DNA of 64,000 bases, taken from Sphingosinicella sp. (GTDB taxonomy: Bacteria > Pseudomonadota > Alphaproteobacteria > Sphingomonadales > Sphingomonadaceae). Where the stretch lies: the NCBI GenBank assembly GCA_013816585.1, contig JACDEE010000001.1, positions 263,001 through 327,000 on the forward strand, written 5' to 3'. Positions 55,065 through 63,829 of the stretch are shown here, one piece after another. The translations under genes and the position numbers were made by a program. Every line of letters begins with the position of its first letter. The first letter of the stretch is position 1. The notes under the pieces were generated by a model that was not told the origin of the DNA, searched no databases, and saw only the letters and a list, made by a program, of their open reading frames with translations.

Positions 55065-57580
55065 ATCACGACATTCACCAGGCGATCGGGAATGGCGATC
55101 ACTTTCTTGGGTTCGGCCCCGGCCAACAAGGCCTGCACCTTGGGGTTGGCGAGAGCGAACTGGGCCAACTCGTCGCGCGAGGCGCCGCGCGCGAAGGTCT
55201 CGGTGGCGCGAAGCTTGCCGTTTACCTGGATCGCGATCGTCACTTCATCCTCGACTAGCAAGGCCGGATCCGCTTCGGGCCAGGACGCATCGGCGATCAG
55301 GCCGCGCATGCCACGCGCCGCCCAGGTCTGCTCGGCGAGATGCGGGACCATCGGCGCGACCAACAGCAGCAATTTTTCCACCGCTTCGGCCTTCGCCGCC
55401 GATGGAGGAGCCTTTTCGATCGCATTGGCCATTTCATAGACGTTCGCCACCGCCTTGTTGAAGGCGAGCGATTCGATATTTGCTGCAACGGCAGCGATGG
55501 TCTGGTGAAGCTTGCGCGTGAGGGCCCTATCTTCTCCTTCGCCCGGGACCGGCGCGTCCGCCATCCGCCAGAGTCGCTGGACGAAACGCCAGGCGCCTTC
55601 GATGCCCGCTTCGCTCCAGGGCAGGTCACGTTCGGGCGGACTGTCCGAAAGCATGAACCAGCGAACGGCATCCGCGCCATATTGATCGACGATCGGCTCC
55701 GGATCGATCGTGTTCTTCTTTGACTTGGACATTTTCTCGACCCGGCCCGGCTCGGCCTGCTCGCCGGTGGCCGAGATGATCCAGACGCTGCCCTTTTGTT
55801 CGACCTCGTCCGGGCTCAGCCATCGGCCATCGGGCGCCTGATAGGTTTCGTGCGTCACCATTCCTTGCGTGAACAGGCCCTTGAACGGCTCCTCGACGTC
55901 CAGGCGCCCGATCCGCTTCAACGCGCGGGTCCAGAAGCGCGCGTAGAGGAGGTGCAGGATCGCATGCTCGACGCCGCCAATATATTGGTCGACCGGCAGC
56001 CATTGTTCGGCGGTGAGCTTGTCGAACGGCCGGTCGCCGGGCTGACTGGCGAAGCGGATGAAATACCAGCTCGAATCCACGAACGTGTCGAGCGTATCGG
56101 TTTCGCGCCGGGCCGCGCTTCCGCAGCGGGGGCAATCGACCCTGCCCCAGGTCGGATGGCGTTCAAGCGGATTGCCCGGGATATCGAAGCTCACATCCTC
56201 GGGGAGGATGACGGGCAATTGATCCTTGGGGACTCCGACCGGTCCGCATTTTTCGCAATGGATGATCGGGATGGGCGTTCCCCAATAACGCTGCCGCGAT
56301 ACGCCCCAGTCGCGCAAGCGCCACAAGGTAGCGCCCTGACCCCAACCATCCGCCTCGGCGCGGCGGACGACCTCCGCCTTGGCCGATTCGACGTCCATCC
56401 CATCGAGGAAGGATGAATTGACGATCAGGCCGTGGCCATTTTCGGCGGCATCGCCGACCGCCTCGTCTGCCTCATCGGCCGAGGCCGCCACGACGCGCTT
56501 GATCGGCAGGCCATATTTGGTCGCGAATTCAAAATCGCGCTGGTCGTGCGCGGGAACGCCGAAAATGGCCCCCGTGCCATAGTCCATCAGCACGAAATTG
56601 GCGATGTAGAGCGGCAGTTTCCAATCCGGGTCGAGCGGGTGGATGACTTTCACGCCGGTATCGAGGCCGAGCTTCTCCGCGGTCTCGATCTCGGCCGCCG
56701 TGGTTCCGCCAAGCTTGCACTGGGCGATGAAGGTGGCGACCTTCTCGTCGCCGGCGGCAAGCTCCAGCGCGATCGGGTGATCGGGGGATATCGCCGCAAA
56801 GCTGGCGCCGAAAATGGTGTCGGGACGGGTGGTGAATACTTCCAGCTCGCGAAGCTTGGCGACTTCACATTCCAGGGTGAATCGGAACCGCATTCCGACG
56901 CTCTTGCCGATCCAGTTTTCCTGCATCAGCCGGACCTTGTCGGGCCATTGATCGAGCGTGCCGAGGCCGTCCAGCAGCTCTTCGGCAAAATCGGTAATCT
57001 TGAGGAACCATTGGCTGAGCTTGCGCCGTTCAACGGGCGCTCCGGAGCGCCAGCCCTTGCCATCGATCACCTGTTCGTTGGCGAGCACGGTCATGTCGAC
57101 CGGATCCCAATTCACCTCGCTTTGCTTGCGATAGACCAGGCCCGCTTCGAACAAATCCAGGAAAAGCGCCTGTTCGTGGCCATAATAATCGGGCTCGCAG
57201 GTCGCGACCTCGCGGCTCCAGTCGAGCGCGAAGCCGAGCCGCTTCAATTGACCGCGCATGGTAGCGATATTGGCCCTGGTCCATTCGCCGGGATGGACGT
57301 TTTTCTCCATCGCCGCATTTTCCGCGGGCATCCCAAAGGCATCCCATCCCATCGGATGGAGCACTTCGAAACCCTTCATCCGCCGGTAGCGGGCGAGCAC
57401 ATCACCCATCGTATAATTGCGGACATGGCCCATGTGGATGCGCCCCGATGGATAGGGGAACATCTCCAATATGTAGGATTTGGGCTTGGACGATGTGTCG
57501 GAGGTGTGGAAGGAGCCACGCTCCTCCCAGACTTTCTGCCAGTGCGCGTCGGCCTCCAGCGGGTTGAAGCGCGCAGCCAT
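55061..57580 (-). CDS. leuS: Leucyl-tRNA synthetase
   Basis: LeuS charges tRNA(Leu), including the tRNA-Leu(GAG) encoded at 27791-27877. The 839-residue class I enzyme has the HIGH-type motif [17 protein letters not shown], the CP1 editing domain ([23 protein letters not shown]), a zinc-type CEKCG and CPRCG pair, and [10 protein letters not shown] chose ATG 57580 ([11 protein letters not shown]); the longer frame upstream overlaps the DUF3576 gene and is not conserved. Confidence 0.97.
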   Translation of the reverse strand: MAARFNPLEADAHWQKVWEERGSFHTSDTSSKPKSYILEMFPYPSGRIHMGHVRNYTMGDVLARYRRMKGFEVLHPMGWDAFGMPAENAAMEKNVHPGEWTRANIATMRGQLKRLGFALDWSREVATCEPDYYGHEQALFLDLFEAGLVYRKQSEVNWDPVDMTVLANEQVIDGKGWRSGAPVERRKLSQWFLKITDFAEELLDGLGTLDQWPDKVRLMQENWIGKSVGMRFRFTLECEVAKLRELEVFTTRPDTIFGASFAAISPDHPIALELAAGDEKVATFIAQCKLGGTTAAEIETAEKLGLDTGVKVIHPLDPDWKLPLYIANFVLMDYGTGAIFGVPAHDQRDFEFATKYGLPIKRVVAASADEADEAVGDAAENGHGLIVNSSFLDGMDVESAKAEVVRRAEADGWGQGATLWRLRDWGVSRQRYWGTPIPIIHCEKCGPVGVPKDQLPVILPEDVSFDIPGNPLERHPTWGRVDCPRCGSAARRETDTLDTFVDSSWYFIRFASQPGDRPFDKLTAEQWLPVDQYIGGVEHAILHLLYARFWTRALKRIGRLDVEEPFKGLFTQGMVTHETYQAPDGRWLSPDEVEQKGSVWIISATGEQAEPGRVEKMSKSKKNTIDPEPIVDQYGADAVRWFMLSDSPPERDLPWSEAGIEGAWRFVQRLWRMADAPVPGEGEDRALTRKLHQTIAAVAANIESLAFNKAVANVYEMANAIEKAPPSAAKAEAVEKLLLLVAPMVPHLAEQTWAARGMRGLIADASWPEADPALLVEDEVTIAIQVNGKLRATETFARGASRDELAQFALANPKVQALLAGAEPKKVIAIPDRLVNVVI

Positions 57581-57596
57581 CAGGGATTTCGCTCCC

Positions 57597-58070
57597 TTAG
57601 CCGGCGACGGCGTTTCGACGAAGATCGCGGGCGCGGGTGAGGATGATCTCCTCCAGCTTCTGGACCGTGGCGGCCGCAACCGGCGCCTCGACCCATTGGC
57701 CGCCCTGCATCACCTGGCGCGAAGCGGCGACACGGAGCGCGTCGGCCCGCAAATCCTGGTCGAGGATCGTTGCGGTGACCTTCACCCGCTCGTTGGGCGA
57801 TGAGGGATTGGCGTACCAGTCGGTCACGATCACGCCGCCGGCCGAATCGGTCTGCGCTAGCGGGGCGAACGACAAGGTGTCGAGCGCGGCCTGCCACAAA
57901 TAGGCATTGACCCCAATCGTGGTTACCCGGCTGGCGGCAAGATCGGCGCGCGTCGTGGCATCGACCGGTCCCTTGCCGAAGGTCTTGTTGATGTCGTTCT
58001 GGATGAACTCGCAGCCCGAAAGGGAGGCGGCGCAGACAATCGCCAGACCAAAAGAAGCGAACCGGGCCAT
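57597..58070 (-). CDS. DUF3576 lipoprotein
   Basis: This 157-residue protein has a lipoprotein signal (lipobox LSGC, C20) and a DUF3576 domain with [19 protein letters not shown] and [11 protein letters not shown]. It is conserved in alphaproteobacteria upstream of leuS, with unknown function; an envelope role is likely from the lipoprotein signal. A tandem 20-bp direct repeat lies 13 bp before its start codon. Confidence 0.85.
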   Translation of the reverse strand: MARFASFGLAIVCAASLSGCEFIQNDINKTFGKGPVDATTRADLAASRVTTIGVNAYLWQAALDTLSFAPLAQTDSAGGVIVTDWYANPSSPNERVKVTATILDQDLRADALRVAASRQVMQGGQWVEAPVAAATVQKLEEIILTRARDLRRNAVAG

Positions 58071-58082
58071 GGGGTAATCCTT

Positions 58083-58122
58083 AAAAACTTGAGTTGCGCC
58101 TGAAAAACTTGAGTTGCGCGTG
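58083..58122. repeat. Two tandem 20-bp direct repeats upstream of DUF3576 gene
   Basis: AAAAACTTGAGTTGCGCCTG (58083-58102) is repeated directly at 58103-58122 with one difference (C to G at unit position 18). The unit lies in the 5' region of the leftward DUF3576 gene and could be a pair of regulator sites or a recent slippage duplication. Confidence 0.8.
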
Positions 58123-58323
58123 CCGTTATAGATAAGCGTGCGCTCTCGGCAAGCTGTCTTGGGCGCTGGAAAGGGCCGAACGCCGCCGATTTCCCCCTCG
58201 CTCTAACCGCGTCTGTGGAAAAGATGCAACATGTTCAGGCGATTCGATGTTTTATACGGAGGCCGTTCTGGTTTGCGCGGCGTTCACGGCCTACATAGCA
58301 TTCGTTACGGAGTCGCATAAGTG

Positions 58324-59037
58324 ATGAAGCTTGGGGCATTTGGGATTTTAGGAGGCACTTCGCTGATTGCGTTGGCGCTCGTCCTGACTCCTGCCTTGGC
58401 CGCGTCGTCCAAGGACAAGGCGCGGCGGGACCGTCCCGCCACCGCGATCAGCAGCGGCTTCGTCAGCTCTTTCACTCCCGCGGTCTCCGATCCGCGCCTT
58501 GCCGCGGCCTTTGCCCGGCGCGGTATGAACACCGGAAGCTTTCGTTTCACTCCGTCGGCAGGAACCACGGACAAGAGCAAGGCGGTTCTGGTGACCGTGC
58601 GCGCCCGCGGTTCGGGCCCGGAGACGGTCCGCACCTCCGGAGCCTCGGGCACGGCGATCACCGCGATCACGCCCAGCGCCTATAATTTGGGCGTGGCGGT
58701 TGGCTGGAAGCGTTTTGCCCTGTCCGGCGACATGGCGCGCGTCCAGAACGGGCCGCTGCCGGGCGAACGGGAAGCGGCCGAGCTAGGGGTCAGCTACGGC
58801 GGCAAGAAGTTCGCCGGCCGGGTCCAGGTCGGGGCCGAGCGGGCCGAAGGCGCTCAGCGCCTTGTCGCCGCGGACAGCGCTTATTCGCTGGATGTCGGCG
58901 GATCCTATTCGATCGCGCGCAACGTCGCCCTGACCGGCGGTGTCCGCTACAAGATCCAGCGCGATCGCCTGCAGCCGCTGACCGACGAGCGCCGCGACAG
59001 CCAGGCTGTCTATATCGGGACGGCTTTCCGCTTTTAA
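58324..59037 (+). CDS. Outer membrane beta-barrel-like protein of unknown function
   Basis: This 237-residue exported protein has a signal peptide (about 1-26, ending ALA). The C-terminal half shows alternating strands (YNLGVAVGWKRFALSGDMA, REAAELGVSYGGKKFAGRVQ, YSLDVGGSYSIARNVALTGG) and the last residues GTAFRF end in phenylalanine, the sorting signal of outer membrane barrels. I recognise no named family. An in-frame GTG at 58321 has a better-spaced GGAG and is an alternative start. It overlaps the convergent TenI-like gene by four bases. Confidence 0.75.
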   Translation: MKLGAFGILGGTSLIALALVLTPALAASSKDKARRDRPATAISSGFVSSFTPAVSDPRLAAAFARRGMNTGSFRFTPSAGTTDKSKAVLVTVRARGSGPETVRTSGASGTAITAITPSAYNLGVAVGWKRFALSGDMARVQNGPLPGEREAAELGVSYGGKKFAGRVQVGAERAEGAQRLVAADSAYSLDVGGSYSIARNVALTGGVRYKIQRDRLQPLTDERRDSQAVYIGTAFRF

Positions 59038-59600
59038 ACAGGCCTGCGTCTAAGCCGTGCCACCGAATTCCAGGCGTCGATCGCGCCCCAGCCCCAGATT
59101 TGAAAGCCCGCGAGACGCCGCGCTCGTACCGCATTCATGCCGCCGAGCGCGATGACGGGGGACCGGGCACGGCCCGCCAGCAATCCGAAGCGAACCGGCC
59201 CAAGAGCGTCGGCTCCCGGATGCGACCGGGTCTGGAAGACGGGGGATACAAAGATGAAATCCGCGCCCCCACGCTCCGCAGCCCGAAGTTCGGCACGATT
59301 GTGCACGCTGGCGCTTCTTGGAAGCCGGCGCGACCCGGCTTGTGCCGGTCCATGACTCCCGTCGGCGCCCCAGGCCTCGGCCATTTGCGGCGATCCGGCC
59401 AGCATCAGCTGCAATCCCCGAGCGCGAGCATGCTTTCGAACGCGCAGGAACAGCTTCCGCCGGGCTTTCGGGTCGAGGCTGTAGTGACGAAACACGATCC
59501 CGGCCCCGCGCGGCAGCCGCTGCAGCGCCGGGAAAAGTTCGTCGCCGAGGCGTTCGTCGGTCATCATCCAGAGGCGCGGCAAAGACTGGCGGTGATACAT
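59034..59600 (-). CDS. ThiE/TenI-like protein (thiamine phosphate synthase fold)
   Basis: This 188-residue TIM-barrel protein resembles thiamine phosphate synthase/TenI: GADFIFVSPVFQTRSHPGA corresponds to the phosphate-binding strand and VIALGGMNA to the last phosphate loop. The N-terminal QLREK-like motif of true ThiE is replaced by IVFRHYSLD, so thiamine synthesis is doubtful and a TenI-like or other role is possible. I chose ATG 59600. It diverges from yggS with only 22 bp between the start codons. Confidence 0.75.
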   Translation of the reverse strand: MYHRQSLPRLWMMTDERLGDELFPALQRLPRGAGIVFRHYSLDPKARRKLFLRVRKHARARGLQLMLAGSPQMAEAWGADGSHGPAQAGSRRLPRSASVHNRAELRAAERGGADFIFVSPVFQTRSHPGADALGPVRFGLLAGRARSPVIALGGMNAVRARRLAGFQIWGWGAIDAWNSVARLRRRPV

Positions 59601-59622
59601 CGGCCTTCCTATAGCAGGCGCC

Positions 59623-60300
59623 ATGTCCCAATCATCTCCCTCGTCACCCGCCACTCGATTGGCTGCCATTCATGACAGCATGAGCAAGGCCGCAACACTT
59701 GCGCGGCGTAAACCAGCCGATGCCATGCTGATCGCCGTTTCGAAAACTCACCCGGCGGAGGCCATTCAACCGCTGATCCACGCCGGCCAGCGCCATTTCG
59801 GCGAAAATCGGGTTCAGGAAGCGCAAGGAAAATGGCCCGCGCTTAAGGACGCGCAGGAGGGGATAATCCTCCATTTGATCGGCCAGCTTCAGTCGAACAA
59901 GGCAGAGGAAGCGGTCGCGTTATTCGATTTCATTCATTCGGTCGATCGGCCCTCGCTCGTCGCCGCGCTCGGCAACGCGCAGGCGAAGCTGGGCAAGATT
60001 CCGGGATGTTTCATCCAGGTCAATATTGGCGACGAACCGCAAAAGGGCGGCTGCCCTACCGCCGATCTTCCTTCACTGATCGATCAGGCGCGCGCCGCCG
60101 GGCTCCGGATCGAGGGCCTGATGTGCATCCCGCCGGCGGACGTCGAGCCGGCGCCTTACTTCGCCCTTCTGGCCAAGCTGGCCCGCGGCCATGGCCTGGC
60201 CGGTCTCAGCATGGGGATGTCGGCCGATTTCGAGACCGCGATCATGACCGGCGCTACCCATGTTCGGGTTGGAACAGCTTTGTTTGGAGAGCGCGGCTGA
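59623..60300 (+). CDS. yggS: YggS family PLP-homeostasis protein
   Basis: This 225-residue PLP-binding protein (PLPBP/YggS) buffers pyridoxal phosphate levels. The PLP lysine is K41 in LIAVSKTHP; HFGENRVQEA, HLIGQLQSNK and LSMGMSADFE are the family signatures. Its TGA overlaps the CTG of the following broken HAD gene (CTGA). Confidence 0.94.
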   Translation: MSQSSPSSPATRLAAIHDSMSKAATLARRKPADAMLIAVSKTHPAEAIQPLIHAGQRHFGENRVQEAQGKWPALKDAQEGIILHLIGQLQSNKAEEAVALFDFIHSVDRPSLVAALGNAQAKLGKIPGCFIQVNIGDEPQKGGCPTADLPSLIDQARAAGLRIEGLMCIPPADVEPAPYFALLAKLARGHGLAGLSMGMSADFETAIMTGATHVRVGTALFGERG

Positions 60301-60967
60301 AATTTTCAGCGATCATCTGCGACTTCGACGGAGTGATCGTCGACAGCGAACTGGCCGCCAACAGCGCGATGTCCGAAGTCATGAGCGGGCTCGGTTATCC
60401 CCTCTCGGGCGAGCAGGCGGTCGAGCTCTATTCGGGCCTCCGTTGGCGCGATTGCCACCGCAAGGTCGAGGAGGATAGCGGCCTTCGGTTCGACGCGGAG
60501 AAATTGGGCAGGCAGGTCGATCAGGCAATTGCCGCCAAGGCCGGGGCGATGACGGCAATCGAGGGCGTGGAAACATTCCTCCGCGGTCAGTCGCACCGCT
60601 AGCTTGGCATAGCCTCGTCCAGTGAGAGAATCTGGCTCGATGCCTTGCTGGCCCAATTGGGTCTTGCTGCTTATTTCGATGAAAATATCTTCAGTGCTGC
60701 CGGCATTGACCGCGGCAAGCCGCATCCGGACATCTATCTTCACGCTGCCTCGTGCCTCGGCGTGCCGCCTTCCCAATGTCTGGTGATCGAAGATCATCCG
60801 GTGGGGGTCGCGGCGGGCGCGGCGGCGGGAATGACGGTGTTCGCGCTGCTTGCGGCGAGCCACATAAGAAGAGGCATGAGGCCCGGGTCCGCGCGGCGGG
60901 AGCGCATCACGTCGCCCACAATTATATCGAGGTCGCGCAGATTCTAGGGCGGCTGGAACAGCTCTGA
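60297..60967 (+). pseudogene. HAD-family phosphatase, disrupted (in-frame stop plus frameshift)
   Basis: The reading frame from CTG 60297 (LKFSAIICDFDGVIVDSE) has the HAD motif I DFDGVIVDSE and a cap domain. An in-frame TAG (60600-60602) then interrupts it just before LGIASSSERIWLDALL (motif II region). The same frame continues with GKPHPDIYL (motif III) and CLVIEDHPVGVAAG (motif IV). At about 60860-60880 the frame shifts by one base (deletion) and finishes as HEARVRAAGAHHVAHNYIEV to TGA 60965-60967. The normal ATG appears as CTG overlapping the yggS stop. With three lesions the gene is most likely inactive, unless these are sequence errors. Confidence 0.85.
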
Positions 60968-60986
60968 CGCCGCGCCGTCAGAGCTG
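60959..60986. repeat. 11-bp perfect inverted repeat spanning two convergent stop codons
   Basis: CAGCTCTGACG (60959-60969) and CGTCAGAGCTG (60976-60986) flank a 6-base loop. The TGA of the HAD pseudogene and the TGA of ribA lie in the two arms. A strong hairpin on both strands without T-runs, it may be a bidirectional termination or mRNA-end element. Confidence 0.7.
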
Positions 60987-62027
60987 ATGCCCGCTCCGGC
61001 GCCGCTTGGTGTCGAGATAATCCTTATTATGCGTGTTGAGGCCGCTCTTCAGCGGGACCTGTTCGGTCACTTCGATGCCGCAGGCCTCGAGCCCTTCCAC
61101 CTTCCGCGGGTTGTTGGTGAGCAGGCGCACCTTTTTCTGGGACAGCTTTTCGAGCATCGCGGCGGCAATCCCGAAATGGCGTTCGTCATCGCCGAAACCC
61201 AGGCGGATATTGGCATCGACCGTGTCGAACCCCTGATCCTGCAGTGCATAGGCACGCAATTTGTTGATCAGGCCAATGCCGCGACCCTCCTGGCGCATAT
61301 AGAGCAATATGCCCCAGCCCGCCGCCGTCATGGCTAACAGCGCGTCGGCAAGCTGCGGCCCGCAATCGCATTTGAGCGAACCCAAAGCGTCGCCCGTCAG
61401 ACACTCGCTATGTACACGCACCAGCGGCGCCTGGCCGTTCGGAGAACCGATCACCAAAGCGACATGCTCGGCGGAATCGCCTTCGGAGCGGAAGGCGACG
61501 ACCTCGGTCTTTTCCGAAAAACGGGTCGGAAGCCTGGCGCGCGACGCGATGCGAATCGACGAAGGTCCGCTGGAGGATGTTATCGCCTGCGACGACACCG
61601 AGGCTCCCACATCCGCGCTTTGCCCATCGATGAAGAAAGCGGGCATCAATCCGGCGAAGCGAGCCAGCCGCAGGGCGGCCTCGGCAGCTTCCAAAGACTC
61701 AATCGGCGCGGTCTGGAACGGGCCCTTGAGCGGCGTTGATAGATCGAGCGAGGGATCGGCAATCGCGGTAGCAACGGCAAGATCGATCCAGGGCGCGCGC
61801 ACGATCCGCACCGGCCCGGTCGGTGTCCCATCCAGCTGATTGGCGAGCTTCAGAGTCACCGCCCGATTGCCGGAGATCAGGATATCCGAAGGCGAAGCTC
61901 TATCGAAATCGGTAAGCGTCGCATCGTCGGCCGTCTCGATGATCAGGAAGCAAATTCCGTCTATGACGACCGGCCAGCCGCGTTTCAGCGCATCGATCGC
62001 GCGGGCGACGTCGCGCCCGCCGGTCAA
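60978..62027 (-). CDS. ribA: GTP cyclohydrolase II with degenerate RibB-like N-terminal domain
   Basis: RibA opens GTP for riboflavin synthesis. Of 349 residues, the C-terminal half is the catalytic domain: VRVHSECLTGD, SLKCDCGPQL (zinc cysteines), MRQEGRGIGL and LLTNNPRKVEGL. The N-terminal half (DVARAIDALKRGWPVVIDG...) resembles the dihydroxybutanone-phosphate synthase domain but looks degenerate, so its activity is doubtful. I place the start at TTG 62027, which overlaps the xth stop (TTGA); the longer frame to 62138 lies inside xth. Confidence 0.9.
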   Translation of the reverse strand: MTGGRDVARAIDALKRGWPVVIDGICFLIIETADDATLTDFDRASPSDILISGNRAVTLKLANQLDGTPTGPVRIVRAPWIDLAVATAIADPSLDLSTPLKGPFQTAPIESLEAAEAALRLARFAGLMPAFFIDGQSADVGASVSSQAITSSSGPSSIRIASRARLPTRFSEKTEVVAFRSEGDSAEHVALVIGSPNGQAPLVRVHSECLTGDALGSLKCDCGPQLADALLAMTAAGWGILLYMRQEGRGIGLINKLRAYALQDQGFDTVDANIRLGFGDDERHFGIAAAMLEKLSQKKVRLLTNNPRKVEGLEACGIEVTEQVPLKSGLNTHNKDYLDTKRRRSGHQL

Positions 62028-62818
62028 ATGGAAAACTCGGTGACCAGGGGCACATGGTCCGACGGTCGGGTCCAGTTGCGGCACAATTCGTGGACATGAT
62101 GGCCGGTGGCGAGCTTCGCGACATCGGGGGTCGCCCACATATGATCCAGCCTTCGGCCGCGGTCATTCCTGGTCCAGTCGGGCGACCGATAGCTCCACCA
62201 GGTATGCAGCCGTCCCGGGGCCGGATGGAAATGCCGCCCCAGATCGACCCATTCGCCGCTATCCTGAAGCCGGGTGAGCGCTTCGACCTCGATCGGGGTG
62301 TGGCTGACGACATTGATCAGCTGCTTGTGGCTCCACACGTCGCATTCGAGCGGGGCGACGTTGAAGTCGCCGACCAGGATGGTCGGGCGCCGGCACGTCT
62401 CAGACCAGATTGTCATTCGTTCGATGAAATCGAGCTTCTGTCCGAATTTGGGGTTGACCGTCCGGTCCGGAATGTCGCCGCCGGCGGGTACATAGACGTT
62501 TTCAAGCCGGATTCCGCATTCGAGCTGCACGCCCAGATGTCTCGCTTCGCCATTGGCCTGCCAGTCGAACCGGTCATCCTCGCGCATGGGCATCCGGCTG
62601 ATGATCGCCACGCCATGATGCATGCGCTGCCCGCACAGCAGGATATGTTTGTAGCCCAGCCGGCGGAACATCGCGTCGGGGAAGTCGCCATCGATGACCT
62701 TGGTTTCCTGCAGGCACAATATGTCGGGGCTTTCCTGCGTCAGGAATTGTTCGACGATATCGATCCGTGCGCGGACCGAATTGATATTCCAGGATGCTAT
62801 CTTGAGCGTGGAGGACAT
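62024..62818 (-). CDS. xth: Exodeoxyribonuclease III
   Basis: Xth is an AP endonuclease/3' exonuclease for base-excision repair. The 264-residue protein has SWNINSVRAR, CLQETKV (metal-binding Glu), VGDFNVAP, RLDHMWAT and SDHVPLVTEF (catalytic Asp/His). Length and motifs match ExoIII. Its stop overlaps the ribA TTG start; GAGG lies before ATG 62818. Confidence 0.96.
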   Translation of the reverse strand: MSSTLKIASWNINSVRARIDIVEQFLTQESPDILCLQETKVIDGDFPDAMFRRLGYKHILLCGQRMHHGVAIISRMPMREDDRFDWQANGEARHLGVQLECGIRLENVYVPAGGDIPDRTVNPKFGQKLDFIERMTIWSETCRRPTILVGDFNVAPLECDVWSHKQLINVVSHTPIEVEALTRLQDSGEWVDLGRHFHPAPGRLHTWWSYRSPDWTRNDRGRRLDHMWATPDVAKLATGHHVHELCRNWTRPSDHVPLVTEFSI

Positions 62819-63119
62819 GAGCTAGCCTCTAATGGGCGCATTCCTGACTGTCGACATTGACCTTGCTGGGGCATGGTCGAGAGAAGTGAATTGGAGCCAT
62901 TCATGATTAGGCCCCCGCTCCGGGGGCGTGGAGCGAGGGCCAACCAAGCGTTTGTTACGCGAGGCCAATCACGAAACCGATCCGGGCAACAGGGGGAAAC
63001 CCGACAGGAGGATTCGCGATTGTAGCCTTTCTATTATTCCTATCATCCTGTCCGAAGGATGAATGGGGCGGGTGTTTTTTCGGCGGTTTTCCGCCACAAA
63101 CCCGCCTTAATTGAACTGC
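62819..63119. other. 301-bp intergenic region between xth and lolA with hairpins
   Basis: No gene is evident. A hairpin GCCCCCG-CTC-CGGGGGC lies at 62911-62927. Nearer lolA, an outer arm (63067-63073 with 63100-63106) encloses an inner stem GGCGG/CCGCC (63082-63086 with 63091-63095). The nested structure is 14 bp beyond the lolA stop and may end its transcript, though there is no T-run. The left side should hold the xth promoter; I cannot place it with confidence. Confidence 0.45.
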
Positions 63120-63740
63120 CTATTTTTTGCGGGGGTCGACATAGCGGAACTGGCTGTCGGCGATCGCTACGTTGAACCTCTGGCCGGACAGCCTCACCGT
63201 GGTGCGGTTATTCTGGCTGTCTAGCATGGTCCAGCCCTGCAGCATCAAGCCTGCCGGAGCGCTGGCGACCTTGGCGAAGGCCATCGTGATGCGCCCGAAT
63301 TCGGGGCGGCGCGGATCGCGCGCCTCGACCAGCACCACCCGGGGGTCGGTATTGGGTACGACCTTGGCGAAGCGGGCGAGATCCTGGTTGGGGTTGAGCA
63401 ATACCGAAAGCGGCGAATTGCCGATCGGCCAGCTTTGCACCTGCTTCACCTGATAATCGACCATGGTCAGCGACTTGCCGTTTGCGACCACCAGCATCGG
63501 CACGTTCTTGCCGTACTGGAACCGGATCTTGCCCGGGCGCTTCAGGAAAAGCTGACCGTTCAGCGTCTGGCCGCGCCGGTCGGTCTGGGTGAAACTCGCG
63601 GTCATCGTGCCGACCGCGCGCAGATGCTGCTGCACCTGGGCAAGCTGCGGCGACTGGGCCTGCGCCGTCACCGGCGCCGGCACGAGGCCGGTCAGCATGA
63701 CGGGGGCTGCAACAAGGGCGAGCGCTGCGAAACGCTTCAT
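63120..63740 (-). CDS. lolA: Outer-membrane lipoprotein carrier protein LolA
   Basis: LolA carries lipoproteins from the inner membrane LolCDE complex to the outer membrane through the periplasm. The 206-residue protein has a signal peptide (about 1-26) and the LolA/LolB beta fold with QVQQHLRAVGTMTASFTQTD at the start of the mature part and FLKRPGKIRFQY. I chose ATG 63740 with GGAGAT upstream; the longer frame to 63824 is upstream leader. It is downstream of ftsK, a common order (ftsK-lolA-xth). Confidence 0.92.
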   Translation of the reverse strand: MKRFAALALVAAPVMLTGLVPAPVTAQAQSPQLAQVQQHLRAVGTMTASFTQTDRRGQTLNGQLFLKRPGKIRFQYGKNVPMLVVANGKSLTMVDYQVKQVQSWPIGNSPLSVLLNPNQDLARFAKVVPNTDPRVVLVEARDPRRPEFGRITMAFAKVASAPAGLMLQGWTMLDSQNNRTTVRLSGQRFNVAIADSQFRYVDPRKK

Positions 63741-63829
63741 ATTTATCTCCGCTGATTGTTTGGACCGGGATATGAGGTTGCCGCTTTTAATGTCCACTGA
63801 ACCTGTCTGTTCCCTTAGGTTCATTTGCG

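Noticed and set aside
56432-57640. 402-codon plus-strand frame over leuS
   Set aside because: Antisense shadow of leuS with no conserved motif.
63010-63120. Short lipoprotein-like reading (VAFLLFLSSCPKDE) after AGGAGG near lolA
   Set aside because: It has no ATG, GTG or TTG start in frame, only ATT, and part of it falls within hairpin sequence. Too weak to call.
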